From Girardinichthys multiradiatus (taxonomy: Eukaryota; Chordata; Actinopteri; Cyprinodontiformes; Goodeidae): a DNA stretch of 64,000 bases. Location of the stretch: assembly GCF_021462225.1 (NCBI RefSeq), contig NC_061797.1, positions 2,163,001-2,227,000 on the forward strand. The letters are read 5' to 3'. The position numbers were made by a program, and so were the translations under genes. The notes under the pieces are model-generated. The model was not told the origin of the DNA and did no database searches. It was given only the letters and a program-made list of their open reading frames with translations. Shown piece by piece: positions 32,666-45,952 of the stretch. Every line of letters starts with the position of its first letter. Position 1 is the first letter of the stretch.

Positions 32666-34330
32666 GATTATATATATTTAAAATAAGAGAAAATAAGAGT
32701 ACCTTGTAAATTGACCTATACTGTATTTCAAATAGGTTAAAATAATGTGTACCAATACTGAAGGTTATTTCAAGAGGAATTGTTTTGTATATTTGCAATA
32801 AATGAACAGATGACCTAATCTTTTAAAATATCTGACAGTAAAATAGAGCTTTTTCCTACAATTATATTTATTATCACAGTGCATGCATTAAAATTCATAT
32901 TATCATGGAGGTCTTATTTAGTTATTTTTTAAGTGGGTTTTATTTGCATGAATTCTACAAAGCTCTGTAACCTAATTTTGTTTTTTAAGGTAATTTTGTA
33001 AGGAAGAGTCACTTGAACATTGGAATGAGTGGAGCAACTCATCCCCAAACTGGAAAAGCAAACTTAGGCAACTGCTTTATCACTTGTTGACTCAAAGAAA
33101 TCTGATCATTGCATGCTGTCAGACAAATTTAAAAAGTCATTATAAATTGTTATTATAGTTTTTTAACTACAAAGCCAAAAATAAATGTTTGAAATAATTT
33201 CTAAATTTTTATTCCACCGTTCACCATCTGTGATTGCCCCTTAAACCTAATAAACGGTGGGGGCACTATTAGCAGCAGCAACTGCTAGCTGTTGTGATAA
33301 CATGCAATGAGTTGTTTGCAGCGCTGTGGGGGAATTTCGACTCACTCATCTTTTAAAAATTGTTTTATTTCAGACACATTCAGCCAAGCATCTGGATGAT
33401 AGCTGCCCCATCCACAATAGTGCAGGTGACTTTGGGGCTGTCAGACTATGGACTATGAACCTGGTCTAAGCATGAAAGGAGGTCACTCTTTTGTCCCAGA
33501 CACAGATGTCCACCTTCAAACAGTGCTGGGAGATATGGCTGGTTCTCATGCTGACAGAACTCCTTAAGGTTTCCATCTCTGGTCTGGCAAACAATATACA
33601 ACCTTGAAAATAGCTACATGTTTTGTTTGAGAGAGAGCAATTGTTGTTTACCTTTTGATACTCCCCTCACAGTTGAAGAGCTGAACACATTCAGCTAATT
33701 TCCTGGTATAGTATCATCCAGTGGCTTTGTTCTTTCAACGAGGCTTTGAATTCCCCATCTTAAAAACAATTTAGGATTTGACACCAACATCATCCAAGTT
33801 AGGCAAATCTATTAACTTGATTGCTAACTATTTTTATACCATTAAATGGCAGCCATCTTGAAAATGTTATCATTCATGTTCCAATTCCCCAAAACTGTAT
33901 ATGATAGATAATTTGGAATAATTTTGCTATCCATCGCTGATAAGAAAATTGGTCATAAATCGGTTATCATTGGTGGTCATTGCTAAAAACAGCTGCCATG
34001 GCCACCATGTTGAAAATTCAGGATGGCTCCATATCCACATCTTTCTGGGATCCCTTTGGCTATAACTGTACCAAATTTTATGTTTGCATCACAAAGTGCC
34101 CAATTCTTCGGGCTGCTCCACTACATCATCCTCCACTACATCTATGAAGCTTCTCTGTGCTTTTCCTCTTCCACAGAATCTGGCAGTTCTGATCTTCATC
34201 CCATCCTTTGTCCAATATATCGACTATCCCTCATATCTAATAGTTCTAAAGTGCCAATCCTCTGTTTTCAGCTTTAGCCAATACGAATTATAATCACAAA
34301 TACCAGATAAAACTGATATTATTTAGCATG
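32666..34330. other. arnt2 intron 1, no element recognised
   Basis: AT-rich, no coding remnant. The segment 33840-34270 (ATGGCAGCCATCTTG..., then ...GCTGCCATGGCCACCATGTTG) looks repetitive but has no terminal repeats that I can define. Confidence 0.45.
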
Positions 34331-34500
34331 TTTACATTCAATTCAATTTTCAATTCAGTTTTATTTATATAGCGCCAATTCACAGCACATGTTCTCAAGG
34401 CACTTCACAACAGTCAGGTACATACATTCCAATTAATCCTAACAATTGAACAGTGCAGTCGGAGTTCGCTTTTTATTCAAATTGGATAAAAAGTTTTTCT
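34331..34500 (-). mobile_element. L2 3' tail fragment
   Basis: ATTCAATTCAATTTTC, then TTATTTATATAGCGCCAATTC and TCTCAAGGCACTTCACAACA, is the reverse complement of the L2 3' terminus found at 9060-9124 and 44090-44158. 5'-truncated to about 170 bp. Confidence 0.8.
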
Positions 34501-37414
34501 ATCTAAGGATACATGGACATAGTCTTGAACCTAAACCCGATACTGTCCACTTATATGTTCACAGTAATTAGATGTGCACTTGGGGCCTCATTTATGAAGC
34601 ATGCTTACACACAAAATCCTTGCGGCACAACGTTTTACAAACAACTCGGCATGTACAAAAATGAACGTTGTGTGAAAATGTGCGGGAGCAAACCTTTTCA
34701 ATTAACAATAACAAACTACAGAGAACTAAACCTCCCTTAAATACACTATATGATTCCATTCAGTTCAATTTAATTGATGGAGCATCAAACCTGATGTTTT
34801 TTTTTTTTTTATGAGTTTGGGTTTTTATGGTTTAAACCCAAGCAATGGAACTCTATCGTAACACACCCAACAAATGATGGAAACAACCTCAGTTGGATGT
34901 AAACTGTAAAACGTCCTCTGTTTTTGACATGTAGATGAAAATGCGCAGCGGTTTGTGCACTGAGGAGCATAAAATGCACGTGAATCATCTAAGGGGCACT
35001 TTCATTGTCACTGAAAAAGAAAACCGGTGTCAGATTGACAAATTAATTCAAAATTCAGAGATTGTACTGAACTGCTTACACATGATGAAGCATGGCTTAT
35101 TAGCCGCTTTAGATTGCCCAGGGCATCTGCACATAGCTGGCCTCAGTGTTACAAATAGAAACCAGAAGAAACCGTGCGTTGTTGGTGCCAGTTCAAGTCC
35201 TCACTACACTGAGGTCCTTTCAACTGGCGCTTTTCAGAGGGAGCTGACTGACAGGTTGGGTATTTAACAGTCATTCCTGAACCGTGCCATGCCACCCATA
35301 TGGGACAGCCTCATCCATATGTTGCTCAGATATATAAAGTTCTCCTAAACTGTGGCTCTCATTTAAAGCAAGGAGCTGATTTCTGAATGTAATCAGAGCT
35401 ATAGACTGGACTAGACAACATCTATACAGCTAATATGTTTTTATTAATTGAAAAGCATTTTCATTCAATATATGGACAACCTATGTGTGATGCGCAAATG
35501 TTTCTCACTAACGCAACAATGGCCTCCTCAACTTTCTACTAATAATAGTTGTAATTATTCCAATTATAATAACTGTGTTGGAAACAAACCTCTGCGCCAT
35601 GGCTGGCTTCTAGGTCATTTTCTATTTTTTTTATGTGACATCCTGAATGGTTATAAAGATTTAGAGTTCTTCACATAGTGTGTGTGGTGACAGTCTTCCA
35701 AATAGAAATATCGGAGGCATTACAATAATCAGCATTGAGTTGCAATTGAGGTCCATGCAGCAGCTAGATGGTGTGGGTTTGAGCTGACAAACGTTTTTAT
35801 TTTTGTTTAGGTTTGAGTCACTGATGTCAACAAGAAGTTGACTTCAAATATCCTTCATGGTGTGAAACAGTCTCTCTTAGCGTTTTTCCACCGAAGGAAA
35901 CCGGTTCGGTTGACTGTCACAGTACCAATGCCATGGTTTTTGGACATGTGGTGGGTGCCTTCTGGTTATTTATTGTAATTTCAATATGTATTTAGCTGGA
36001 TATTTAGTATGAAAGCTGTGCACTGTTTATTACATGAGGCCCCTGAATGTTAGCTAATGGTTGTTACATATTAGCACTTGGTTGTTGCAAATGGGTAACA
36101 CCATCATTTAAAAAACTAAAAATATTAGCATGTCATGCACCACTGTTCCAGAAAAATAGTTTCTCACTAAAACCTTTTTTACTTACCTTGAAGTGGTTGC
36201 GTTGGTTCAATATTGAGGTTTAAATGCAGATAATTCAATCTCTTTACATGACAACATTTTCTTCTTTTGTTAAAATGACAATGCCGCAAGTTTTCTTAGA
36301 AAATGGCACAATTTGAGAACCGGTTCCAAAGTGTAATGGTTTAAAAATGCCTCCATTGCAGTGTAGATGGGAAAAAAATTCAATCTTTCTAATGTGGAAG
36401 CCCTGGCTCATTCGGAGTCTGACTGAAATGAGTAGAAAGTAATGCGCATGCGCACAACATAATGGCTGCTGTCTGGTTCAAAACCCACAGAAGACGAAGA
36501 AATCAACAATAGCGGATAGCACAGTACTTACTTGTGCTGCTGACTCGTTTGAATCTAACAACGATTCTCCAACAAAGTGCAAATTTTCTCCCCCATTTTG
36601 TTAGCAAGAAGTGTTTGCGCATGTTGACTTCCATAGAACGTACCGCTTCCTAGTTGCATGCCATGGGAATTACACCCTCTTCACGTCTCTACTGTGTGAA
36701 CCATGTCGACGTGTTAACAGAAACGGGAAACCTTGGCTTTTCTTCTTTTTCTTGGAGGTCAATTTCAACTGTGCTTGATGGGTTTTTTCTACCGCCACTG
36801 GCTCTGATTCATGTGCCTCCATGTTGGGATCTGATTACTAACCCAGGCGATGGTTCACCGCCATTGCATCTGGTGTTTTATTTTTGTTTTTTTTAATTCA
36901 ATTTTTTATTTTTACACCATAACGAATGGGATTCCAAATATACCAAAGTAAAATACTTAAAACATCTTCAAGTAAAAGTAAAACTTCAGTTTTTTGTAAA
37001 CTGCTTCAAAAAGTGTAAATTACAGAGAAATTGTACTCAATTACAGTAAAGCACTTAATGTAATAATTACTTACCACCTCTGCTGGCTTTAGAACATCTA
37101 CAGTACAAGTCAGAATTTTTTGTTGCAGCACTTTCCTGGAGGGCTTTCTGTATCTCTAAACTTTTCATCGACACCTTTATGTTTCATAGTTTTGTTTCAC
37201 TGCTCCATCTTCACGGCTAATGCGGACTTATGTAAAGTTGCATATAGCATTAGCGATTGACAGGTGATGTTCCACGGAGGAATGACATGACGAGATATCT
37301 ATCTGTTGAATGTGAGAGACAAACAGGAATACTCAATTTATGTGTCATTAGTAGGGACAAGGCTTTGCCAGTTTGTGACTGCTGCGTTATAAGAGCCTCA
37401 GAGTGGAAGGTTTT
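34501..37414. other. arnt2 intron 1, mixed repeat-like sequence
   Basis: No gene is seen. TTGGGGCCTCATTTATGAAGC at about 34580 resembles the start of a common fish DNA-transposon relic. 35877-36360 (AGCGTTTTTCCACCG..., CCGGTTCGGTTG...) and 36930-37085 (AAGTAAAAGTAAAAC ... ACTTACCACCTCTG) are also repeat-like, the latter similar to the hAT-type relic at 55236-55422. None has both ends preserved. Confidence 0.4.
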
Positions 37415-37871
37415 AGCTATTTTTACATGGACATAAGTAGTCGGACTAAACGGCCGAACGGACTAAAAATGTGTCTGGAAACATGTCAGTCGGAATATTC
37501 TGATCGGATTCCGCAGGATCGGAATGAAATTGGAAGACTGAGTGGGGTGGTTTATGCCGATTGACAATCCGATAGGTATGCATGTAAATGCTTGACAGGA
37601 TCAAGTTATTCTGAATGAAACAAACTGACCTGAGTGTGCATGTGTACCCCGAGTCAACGTGACATATTTCTGTCTTGAGTGGCTAGTCACTCTGGCTAAA
37701 TGCTAACAGAATATTCTGATCTGCAAGTTTACATGATACATTTTTAGTCCAATCGGCCATTTTATTTTGATTATTTATGTCCATATAAACGGTACAATCC
37801 GGTAATTTTTTGTTTTTTAACCCGAATACATTTTAATCCAATTGTGAAATTTTGTGCATGTAAACGTAGCT
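37415..37871. mobile_element. MITE-like element with inverted repeat ends
   Basis: AGCTATTTTTACATGGACA (37415-37433) and the reverse complement of 37853-37871 (AGCTACGTTTACATGCACA) agree at 16 of 19 positions. The 457-bp body also has internal inverted motifs (GGACATAA near the left, TTATGTCC near the right). No open frame. The flanks do not show a clear duplication. Confidence 0.55.
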
Positions 37872-38089
37872 ACTGTCTACCAAAACCAGCCCAGTAACGC
37901 TCATTAATGTCTTTACAGGTCCACTTCGCAACCGCACGCTGAGCAGACCTGCCTGAATGGAACAGAGGAGAGGTAGAGAAGGCATTGAGGCATTGTGCCA
38001 CCACAAGACGAGGCAGAGAATAGCAGCACCTCCACAGGCTGAACCTCCAGCCCACTAGCCCATCGGCTCCCGGTAGTCCCATATGCCAG

Positions 38090-38885
38090 TCCGTCCCTGA
38101 ATTCCAGCCACAACTTAAGAAGTACAACCAACCAGAGGAGCCGCTGGACATCCTTTACACTGCCATTATTCAGTCTCTCCTGTGCAGCTCCAACACTGTG
38201 ATGTGGCTCTGCCACAAGACAGGCATGGGCCAAACTGCATCAAACAATCAGGTCTGCACAGATGATCATCAGGGGCGACCTTTCCTCCGTTCAGGACTTG
38301 TAGAGGTTCAGGATCAAGAAAGGGTGCCTCAAATGAATCACAACAGGAACAGTTTCTTCCCTGAGGAAGTCTCTCTGACACAAGAAAGGCCTTGCAGCCA
38401 GAGCCGCTATACGGGATGTGTACATATACATACACTATATTGCTAAGAGTATGTCTGTCAACCCACCGTTGCCAACACATAGCAACTTTCCTAGTCCGCA
38501 AACATCTTCCACAAGGTTTAGAAGTTTGTTCATAATTAGATGAGAAACCCAAAACTGCAGCCTCTGCTCTAATTCATCCCAAAGCCGTCTAGAATCTTGA
38601 GGTCAGGAATCTGTGCAGACCAGTCAAGTTTCTCCACAACAAACTTTGTACACCTGCAGCGATGGAAGTGATTGTAACACAATAATTCATTAAACTGGAA
38701 GTGATTGTGACACAATAATTCATTACTGCCATAAACACTTATGGAAATATAGTGTATGTTATTCTTTTTATCTTTTTATTTCCTCCAAACTATATATTTA
38801 TACTAAAGGTCTGTATGCTGTGAGCATATGAAACCGAAGTCAAATTTATGCACACAAACTTGGACAATAAAGCTAATTCTGGCTG
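38090..38885 (+). mobile_element. LINE family 3 fragment, plus strand
   Basis: It codes LKKYNQPEEPLDILYTAIIQ then SLLCSSNTVMWL (about 38116-38215), matching the C-terminal region of the LINE at 13848-15295. Its tail (38780-38885) has AAATTTATGCACACAAACTT and GGACAATAAAGCTAATTCTG. A MITE (38432-38754) is inserted between coding end and tail. Confidence 0.6.
38432..38754. mobile_element. Tc1/mariner-type MITE with TA duplication
   Basis: Ends CACTATATT ... AATATAGTG are inverted repeats flanked by TA (38430-38431 and 38755-38756). The 323-bp body includes GACCAGTCAAGTTTCTCCAC, familiar from a very common fish Tc1-like family. A 33-bp unit is tandemly repeated inside (38664-38696 and 38697-38726). 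Confidence 0.8.
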
Positions 38886-39518
38886 AACACAGAAACAAGC
38901 AATAGCTTTATCAAATAGTATCTGTTTAACACAGCAAAAGAAACCAGTCTTTTTATAAATTAGCACATTTCTTCACTATGGCTTTTGTAGATATTCTATA
39001 TTTACATTAATTGTTTCAGATATTGTCTATTATGTTGGATATTTATTTAATTAAAAATATAGCATAAATCAGGGGATTGTTAACTGAATATTTTCAGTTT
39101 TGACCGTTTATTTAAACGGTGACGGAAAAATCTAAAGCCCATCTGTCATTTTAACAGATTATCACCCCAGACGGTGGCAAGTTAACAAGTAATTAGTCGT
39201 TTGCTACTACGGGGGCGCTGAAACAGAGTGCTTGACGGATCAGGAAACCCCTCATTCGAAGAGTCTTGCCGACTGTTCAGACTGCCTCTGCTGGACAGGC
39301 ATGGTAAGGCGAATTCGTCACTTCTTGTTTTTGCTGTTGCACTTGGTGGATTGTTTGGTGTGTGAAGGATCTCTCATTTGATCTGATTTCTCTCTACTGT
39401 TATACCTCTTACTTGTTCTAATACATAAGCACTTTAAAACACATACTTTCTGTTGCTGCTTTTAACGTTTGGGGACTCTCCGCGTTATACAAGGTTTTTT
39501 CTAGTAGTGGTAAGTGAC

Positions 39519-40022
39519 ACACCCGCTGAGAAGCCAACTCTGGTAATCGGCAGCTCCATAGACAGAAACGTGGCACTAGAGACACCAGCGACCATAGTCA
39601 AATGTCTGCCAGGGGACAGAACGGGCAACATCAAATCCTACCTGAAACTGCTAGCTAAGAATAAGCATAAAGGCAGTAAGATTGTTATTCACGCTGGCGG
39701 TAATGACACCCGGTAACGTCAATCGGAGGTCACCAAAGTTAGTGTTGCTTCGGTGTGTAGGTTTGCCAAAACAATGTCGGACTCCGTAATTTTCTCTGGT
39801 CCCCTCCCCGATCTGACCAGGGACATGTTTAGTCGCATGCTGTCATTCAACCGCTGGCTGTCTAGGTGGTGTCCAGAAAACGATGTGGGCTACATTGATA
39901 ATTGGCAAACATTTTGGAGAAAACCTGGTCTGATCCGGAGAGACGGTATCCATCCCACTTTGGATGGAGCAGCTCTTCTTTCTAGGAATCTGGCCGAATT
40001 TATTAGTTCTCCAAACCTCTGA
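39519..40022 (+). pseudogene. L2 ORF1 esterase-like remnant (copy C)
   Basis: It codes the SGNH-type blocks [19 protein letters not shown] (then a TAA at 39714-39716) and, further on, [20 protein letters not shown], which carries the Asp-His pair of the catalytic triad. The N-terminal half with the cysteine pairs seen in copy B is deleted. Confidence 0.75.
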
Positions 40023-40115
40023 CAATCCAGGGTTCAGACCAGGAAGCAGGGTTGTAGTTTAACACTACTCTCTGCAGCTTCTGTACTGCTACCCACCCAT
40101 TACCCTATTAAGACA

Positions 40116-43096
40116 GTGTCTCGCCCACGGCCAAAATTGAATAGATTAAAAAGTAATCTAAAACCAGGAAATCAGGAACATCTAATAAAAATAAGCACAA
40201 CTCAGACTAAAAACAAAAATAAAACAATTAAATGTGGCTTACTGAACATAAGATCTCTCTCTTCAAAGACATTGCTAGTAAGTGACCTGATTTGTGACAA
40301 TCAGATTGATTTATTTTGCCTCACAGAAACCTGGCTGCAGCAAGAGGATTATGTTACTATAAATGAGTCAACTCCTACTAATTATTTAAATTTTCACATT
40401 CCGCGAAATACTGGGCGAGGAGGAGGAGTAGCAACCATCTTTCAGTCCGATTTATTGACTAGTCCCAGACCAATCAATAACTACAACTCTTGAATATTTA
40501 ATCCTTAGTTTTCCTCATCCAAATGGCGAAGCACTAAAACCACTTCTGTTTGTTGTTTTGTACCATCCACCAGGCCCTCACTCTCAATTTTTAGATCAGT
40601 TTTCTTTTATCTGATTTAGTGTTAAATACAGATAAGGTTATTATAGTGGGGGATTTTAACATTCATGTTGACACTGAAAGTAATAGCTTAAATATAGCCT
40701 TTAATGCTATCTTAGATTCAATTAGCTTTGCTCAAAACATTAATAAACCTACCCACCTTTGTCTTTATTCTCTGGACCTTGTGCTGACATATGGCATTGA
40801 GTGTAAATACATAACAATATTTTCTCATAACCCTGTCCTGTCTGACCATTTTTTAATAACCTTTGAGTTTAATTTACTCCACACCTGAAATAAATTTTCA
40901 TTATAGTAGATAATTATCAGACAATGCTGTAACAACCTTTAAAGAATCTGTTCCACTTTTGATTTCCTCATTATCACAAAAAAACACAGAGGAGGGCAAT
41001 AATTTTGTTTCTTCCCCTTCACAAATTGATTCTCTTGTTCATAGTGTTACTTCATCATTGCGTGGTGCATTGGACAATGCAGCCCCCTTGAAAAAGAAGG
41101 TAATTATTCATAGGCTAGCTCCCTGCTTTAATTCAGAACTACGTACTTTAAAGCACAATGTTAGAAAATTGGAGAGAAAAAAAGACACTTCACCAAGCTA
41201 GAACAGCTTATTTCTCATCATTAATAGGTTTCTCTTTAGTACAGTTGCTAAACTTACACAGAGTCATAGCTCTGTTGAGCCATCCATTCCCTTAGCTCTC
41301 AGCAGTCATGACTTTATGAGATTCTTCCAAAATAAAATTGATTCTATTAAAAAGAAAATCTTTGACATATTCCCAAAGATGATTACTTCATCCTCAGCAA
41401 GTGAGACAACATTGGAAGTAACTGTAGAACCTGATGTGTGTTTGGACTGCTTTGATCATGTGGAGCTTCCTGAGTTATCAGAAATATTAGCTTCATCTAA
41501 ACCTTCAACTTGTATGTTAGACCCAATCCCAACCAAATTATTTAAGGAAGTGTTTCTTCTGATTACCAGCCCCATTTTAGATATGATTAATGTATCCTTA
41601 GTAAATGGATATGTAGCAAAAGCTTTAAGGTAGCTGTAATTAAACCTTTGCTTAAGAAACCTTCGATTGATTGAGATGACTTAATAAATTACAGACATCC
41701 AATCTTCCATTCTTATCTAAACTTTTTGAGAAAATAGTTGCTAATGAAATGTGGAAGCATTTACACAGCAATAACCTGTTAGAAGAGTTTCAGTCAGGCT
41801 TCCGAGCTCATCATAGCACTGAAACAGCTCTGCTGAAAGTCACTAATGATATTCTTATGGCCTCAGATAATGGACTTGTGTCTGTACTTGTCCTCTTAGA
41901 TCTCAGTGCTGCATTTGATACAGTTGATCACAATATTGTCTTAGAAAGGCTGGAATATGCTGTAGGGACCAGGGGAACAGCGATAGGCTGGTTTAAATCT
42001 TATTTGTCTGATAGATTCCAGTTTGTTCATGTAAATGGTAAATCATTTTTAAACTCCAGGGTTAATTGTGGAGTACCACAAGGTTCAGTACTTGGGCCAA
42101 TTCTCTTTACTATATATATATGCTTCCAATAGGTGAAATTATCAGGCAGCATAGAATACATTTTCATTGTTACGCTGATGACACTCAGCTTTTCTTATAC
42201 ATGAATCGTGATGAGCCCAACCAGTTAGATAGACTACAAGCATGTCTTGAAGACATAAAAACTTGGATGCCTTTACATTTTCTGCTTCTAAATTCAGACA
42301 AGACAGAAGTTGTTGTCTTTGGACCGGAGTCTTTAAAAAAGAAACTGCTTAGTCAGTCACATAACCTGGATGGCATTAAATTGACCTCCGATAATAAAGT
42401 AAAAAACCTTGGTGTTATTTTTGACCAGGACATGTCATTAAATCCCATATTAAACAGGTTTCTAGGATTTCCTTCTTTCATCTCTGGAACATTGCCAAAA
42501 TTAGAAGTATCCTGTCCAAGATTGACGCTGAAAAACTAGTCCATGCATTTGTTACTTCAAGGCTGGACTATTGTAATTCTTTACTATCAGGATGTCCACA
42601 AAATGCAGTTAAAAGCCTTCAGCTGATTCAAAATGCTGCAGCAAATGTTCTGATGAAAATTAAAAAGAGATATCATATTTCCCCTACTTTAGCTTCCCTT
42701 CATTGGCTCACTGTTAAATCCAGAATTGAATTTAAAATCATCCTCCTCACATACAAAGCCCTTAATGATCTAGCTTCATCATACATCAGAGATTTGATTG
42801 TTCCATACGTTCCTAACAGAGCACTTCATTCTCAGACTGCAGGTTTACTGGTGGTTCCTAGAGTCTCTAGAAGTAGAATGGGAGGCAGATCCTTTAGTTA
42901 TCAAGCTCCTCTCATGTGGAACCAGCTCCCAGTTTTAGTCCGCGAGGCAGACACCCTGTCTACTTTTAAGGCTAGGCTTAAAACTTTCCTTTTTGATAAA
43001 GCTTATAGTTGTGGCTTAGGTTATCCTGAGCTATTTTTACTTCCTTCTTCTTCCCTCCCTGTTGGATGGAGTAAGGGGGAGTCAGGTTTAGCCTAA
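40116..43096 (+). pseudogene. L2 ORF2 endonuclease-reverse transcriptase (copy C)
   Basis: Broken into at least seven open pieces (40116-40493, 40619-40888, 40959-41201, 41316-41633, 41749-42132, 42066-42539, 42653-43096). Endonuclease motifs: [17 protein letters not shown] and VGDFNIHVD. Reverse transcriptase motifs: [26 protein letters not shown] (first catalytic Asp), [24 protein letters not shown] (the YADD pair) and LLLNSDKTEVVVF. The C-terminal part has LASLHWLTVKSRIEFKI, usual for L2. The full-length protein would make and insert the LINE cDNA; here several frameshifts and stops prevent that. Confidence 0.9.
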
Positions 43097-44158
43097 ACCG
43101 GCTCAGTTATGGTTGAGGTGCAAACACACCCTCCATTTCTGCTACCTGTATTACCTCCTCTCTTTTCCAATGGTTTTGATCATTCTGACAGAGAGGGGTA
43201 TCCCAATCGTTGTGGTTTTAAGTATAACAATGGCCATCAGTGGGCTCTAGATGGACAAACTGTCTACTTTTAAGGCTAGGCTTAAAACTTTCCTTTTTTA
43301 TAGAGCTTATAGTTAGAGTGGCTTAGGTTATCCTGAGCTATCTCTGTAGTTATTCAGCTGTAGGCTTAGGCTGCTGGAGGACATAATGACCACTTTCACC
43401 CTCTTCGCTACATTCTCACACTACTCTCCAATGTTGCATTATTTGCTGTTATTTCAGCTTTTAACTTTGTTCTCTCTCTTTTCTCTTCCTAGAAGCTACA
43501 CCTGGCCTGACTCTGTGTCTACCTGACACCTTTCTGGAGAGGGGCATCGTCCAGGCTTCTGCTGGCAACAACTTAATTGCTCACCCTCTACCAATGATCC
43601 ACATGGCCCTGTCTTTCAGTGTTTAACCCTTTCTTTCTCCTAGACATGGCAATTGACTGAGCTTTTACTGTGACTAACTGTATGTGCTCTCTTTCAGACT
43701 CTAACCTTGAAAACTGGCTCAGAGTTTATCTGTTCTTTCTTTCTAGGTGAAACGACTAAAGGAGCTACATCCATTAACATTTACTTTTCCTTCCCATAGA
43801 AAGGACTCCTGGATCAGTGCTTCTTTGTTCTCTTTGTGTCTCTGCTCTGTTCTCTCAAACCCCCAGTCGGTCGTGGCAGATGGCCGCTCACACTGAGCCT
43901 GGTTCTGCTGGAGGTTTCTTCCTGTTAAAAGGGAGTTTTTCCTCTCCACTGTCGCTACATGCATACTCAGTATGAGGGATTGCTGCCTCAATGCTGCTCC
44001 TTAGGCAGAAAAACTTTTATCCAATTTGAATAAATAACTAACTCTGACTGCAGTGTTCAATGGTTAGGACTAATTGGAATGTATGTACCTGATTTTTGTG
44101 AAGTGCCTTGAGACGACATGTGTTGTGAATTGGTGCTATATAAATAAACTGAATTGAA

Positions 44159-44999
44159 TTAACTTCTAATTGCTTCAATGGCCCTTTTCATTGACGTGAC
44201 TGAAGTCCCCGCCTCACTTCCACTCCGCCTTCTTGGATGGCTCCGTGTCGTTTCACAGCTCTTGCAACATTGCATACTTTTTCGCCCATGTATAATTATC
44301 TAGTCCTTACAGCCACCTGATAAGGCAATGTACCTCAAGAAAACTGCGGCCATCAGCAAGGTGGATGCTTATGCCTGTTGGTTTGTTTAGTGCAAATCTG
44401 GATGATTGGCCACGCATATTACACAATGAAGGAAAGGTAAGTCTTAAAATACTTTAAAATGTGACAGACCGTTGCATGTTATATGTTTCTTTCTTTATGA
44501 TAATTATTGAAGAATTATTGCTTAAAATAATGCTTGCATTTCAGATATATATTGTTAATTTAATCGTGTAAAACGCATTTCAAATATTACTGGTCTGTTT
44601 GAACTATGGTGAACACAAACGGCCCTTGATGGCCGATTTCAGTCCCCGTTTTAGACTAGGTGTCTCTCAGGTTAAGCTGTCTCCAGAAATGTCCCCGATT
44701 TTATTATTTAATGCATGAGAAAAATTTTTGCATGTGTGGTTGAGTATAGATTGAACTCATAAAATCCAGCCCGACCAGACCCGGGCCGGTGTTCTGTCAG
44801 TTCAGCATAAATGTCAGAGTAGCATACATATAGTTAAGACGCATGCCGGGAGGTCTGTGACATTTAGAGGAGCCGACAGTTCATCATACACTACAAAATA
44901 CTACAAGAACTAAGTCAGTTAAATTAAAACACTATAATGTGTCTGCTGCTGATTGTGGACCTGCCCGTGGGCTAGGTTTCTCTTAAAAGTTTTCAAAGT
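44159..44999. other. arnt2 intron 1, no element recognised
   Basis: No gene is seen. Parts could belong to the decayed hAT element whose C-terminus is at 45953-46183. Confidence 0.4.
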
Positions 45000-45179
45000 G
45001 GGCGTCGAGTGGTGCAGTGATTAGAGAGGGCACCCCGTATACAGAGGGTACAGACCTCAACGCAGCTGTCCCGAGCTCAATTCCCGTCCTCGGTACCTCT
45101 GCTGCACGTCTTTTCCCCTTCTCCCTGACCCCTTCCTGTCAGCTTGCCTTCAAATAAAGGCCACTAATGACAAAAAATT
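45000..45179 (+). mobile_element. tRNA-derived SINE
   Basis: Head GGGCGTCGAGTGGTGCAGTG (box A-like), box B-like GAGCTCAATTCCCG, a pyrimidine-rich body with CTTCCTGTCAGCTTGCC, and the tail AAATAAAGGCCACTAATGAC then A-rich. This SINE layout is common in fish genomes. The fragment at 11266-11370 looks related. Confidence 0.7.
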
Positions 45180-45952
45180 GTTCAAATATTTCTGTTTACA
45201 ATGTTTATTTGGCTGTATCCTGCCTTCATCCAAGCACTTTTTAAAAATAATTTTCTGCTAATGAAAGAACTTCAATAGATAAATACATTTCCAAATGGCA
45301 AATTTATCTGTAAACATGGTGTCGTATGACTGATTACATAAAAGCTGTGATCTCACAGCTAATACTTGTCTGACAGATAAAGGCCTTAGTCTGTGCTACG
45401 TATATGGCGATCTGGCACTGTTTGTTAAAAAAGCGAGACCCAATCCAGACCAACACACCCACATATAATCCAACATGAATAAATATTTTATTTATTTTCT
45501 TTGCACTTTCGCTGCAAATACAGAATCCACTGATCAGCTCACGGTCTTGGCAGACTACTTTCCGTAGTCGAGCATTATTTAGGCGAGCGTTATTTATTTA
45601 CCTGTCACAAAATGTGCACTGCACACTCGGGCGTGAGTGAGATTCAAGCCGTCCAAATCCATCCTGGATATCCGATTCAGCTACAGCAGTCAGCGTTGTG
45701 TACTCAGTGTTTTTGTTTTCTCACACTAATTTTCTATCACAGCTGGCAAACAGTAGAATGAATGTTGGCCTTGACCACCATGTGCAGCACAACTCAGAAT
45801 TAAGCAAGTTTTCACCACAGTTATGGTAGAATGGTCTGGAGTTTTGCTTCACTGATGCTAAAACAAAGAAAACTGGCTGCAGCTGCCACCCAATGTGGCA
45901 ATCCCGAGGTGTTACGTAACTGCAACGTCATGTAGAAACCACCACTGAAGAA
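45180..45952. other. arnt2 intron 1, possible decayed hAT interior
   Basis: No open frame is convincing; it lies between a SINE and the hAT C-terminal fragment. Confidence 0.35.

Larger units (their letters stand above)
39298..44158 (+). mobile_element. L2 LINE, longest copy (C)
   Basis: A near-complete L2: 5' untranslated region (from about 39298), ORF1 remnant, ORF2 with endonuclease and reverse transcriptase, a 1.1-kb 3' untranslated region and the 3' tail CCTTGAGACGACATGTGTTG ... TATAAATAAACTGAATTGAATT at 44105-44158. Relative to copy B it lacks about 420 bp at the start of ORF1 (joined near 39510). A 90-bp piece from the end of ORF2 is repeated in the 3' region (42951-43045 and 43258-43345). 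It is too mutated to be active. Confidence 0.9.
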
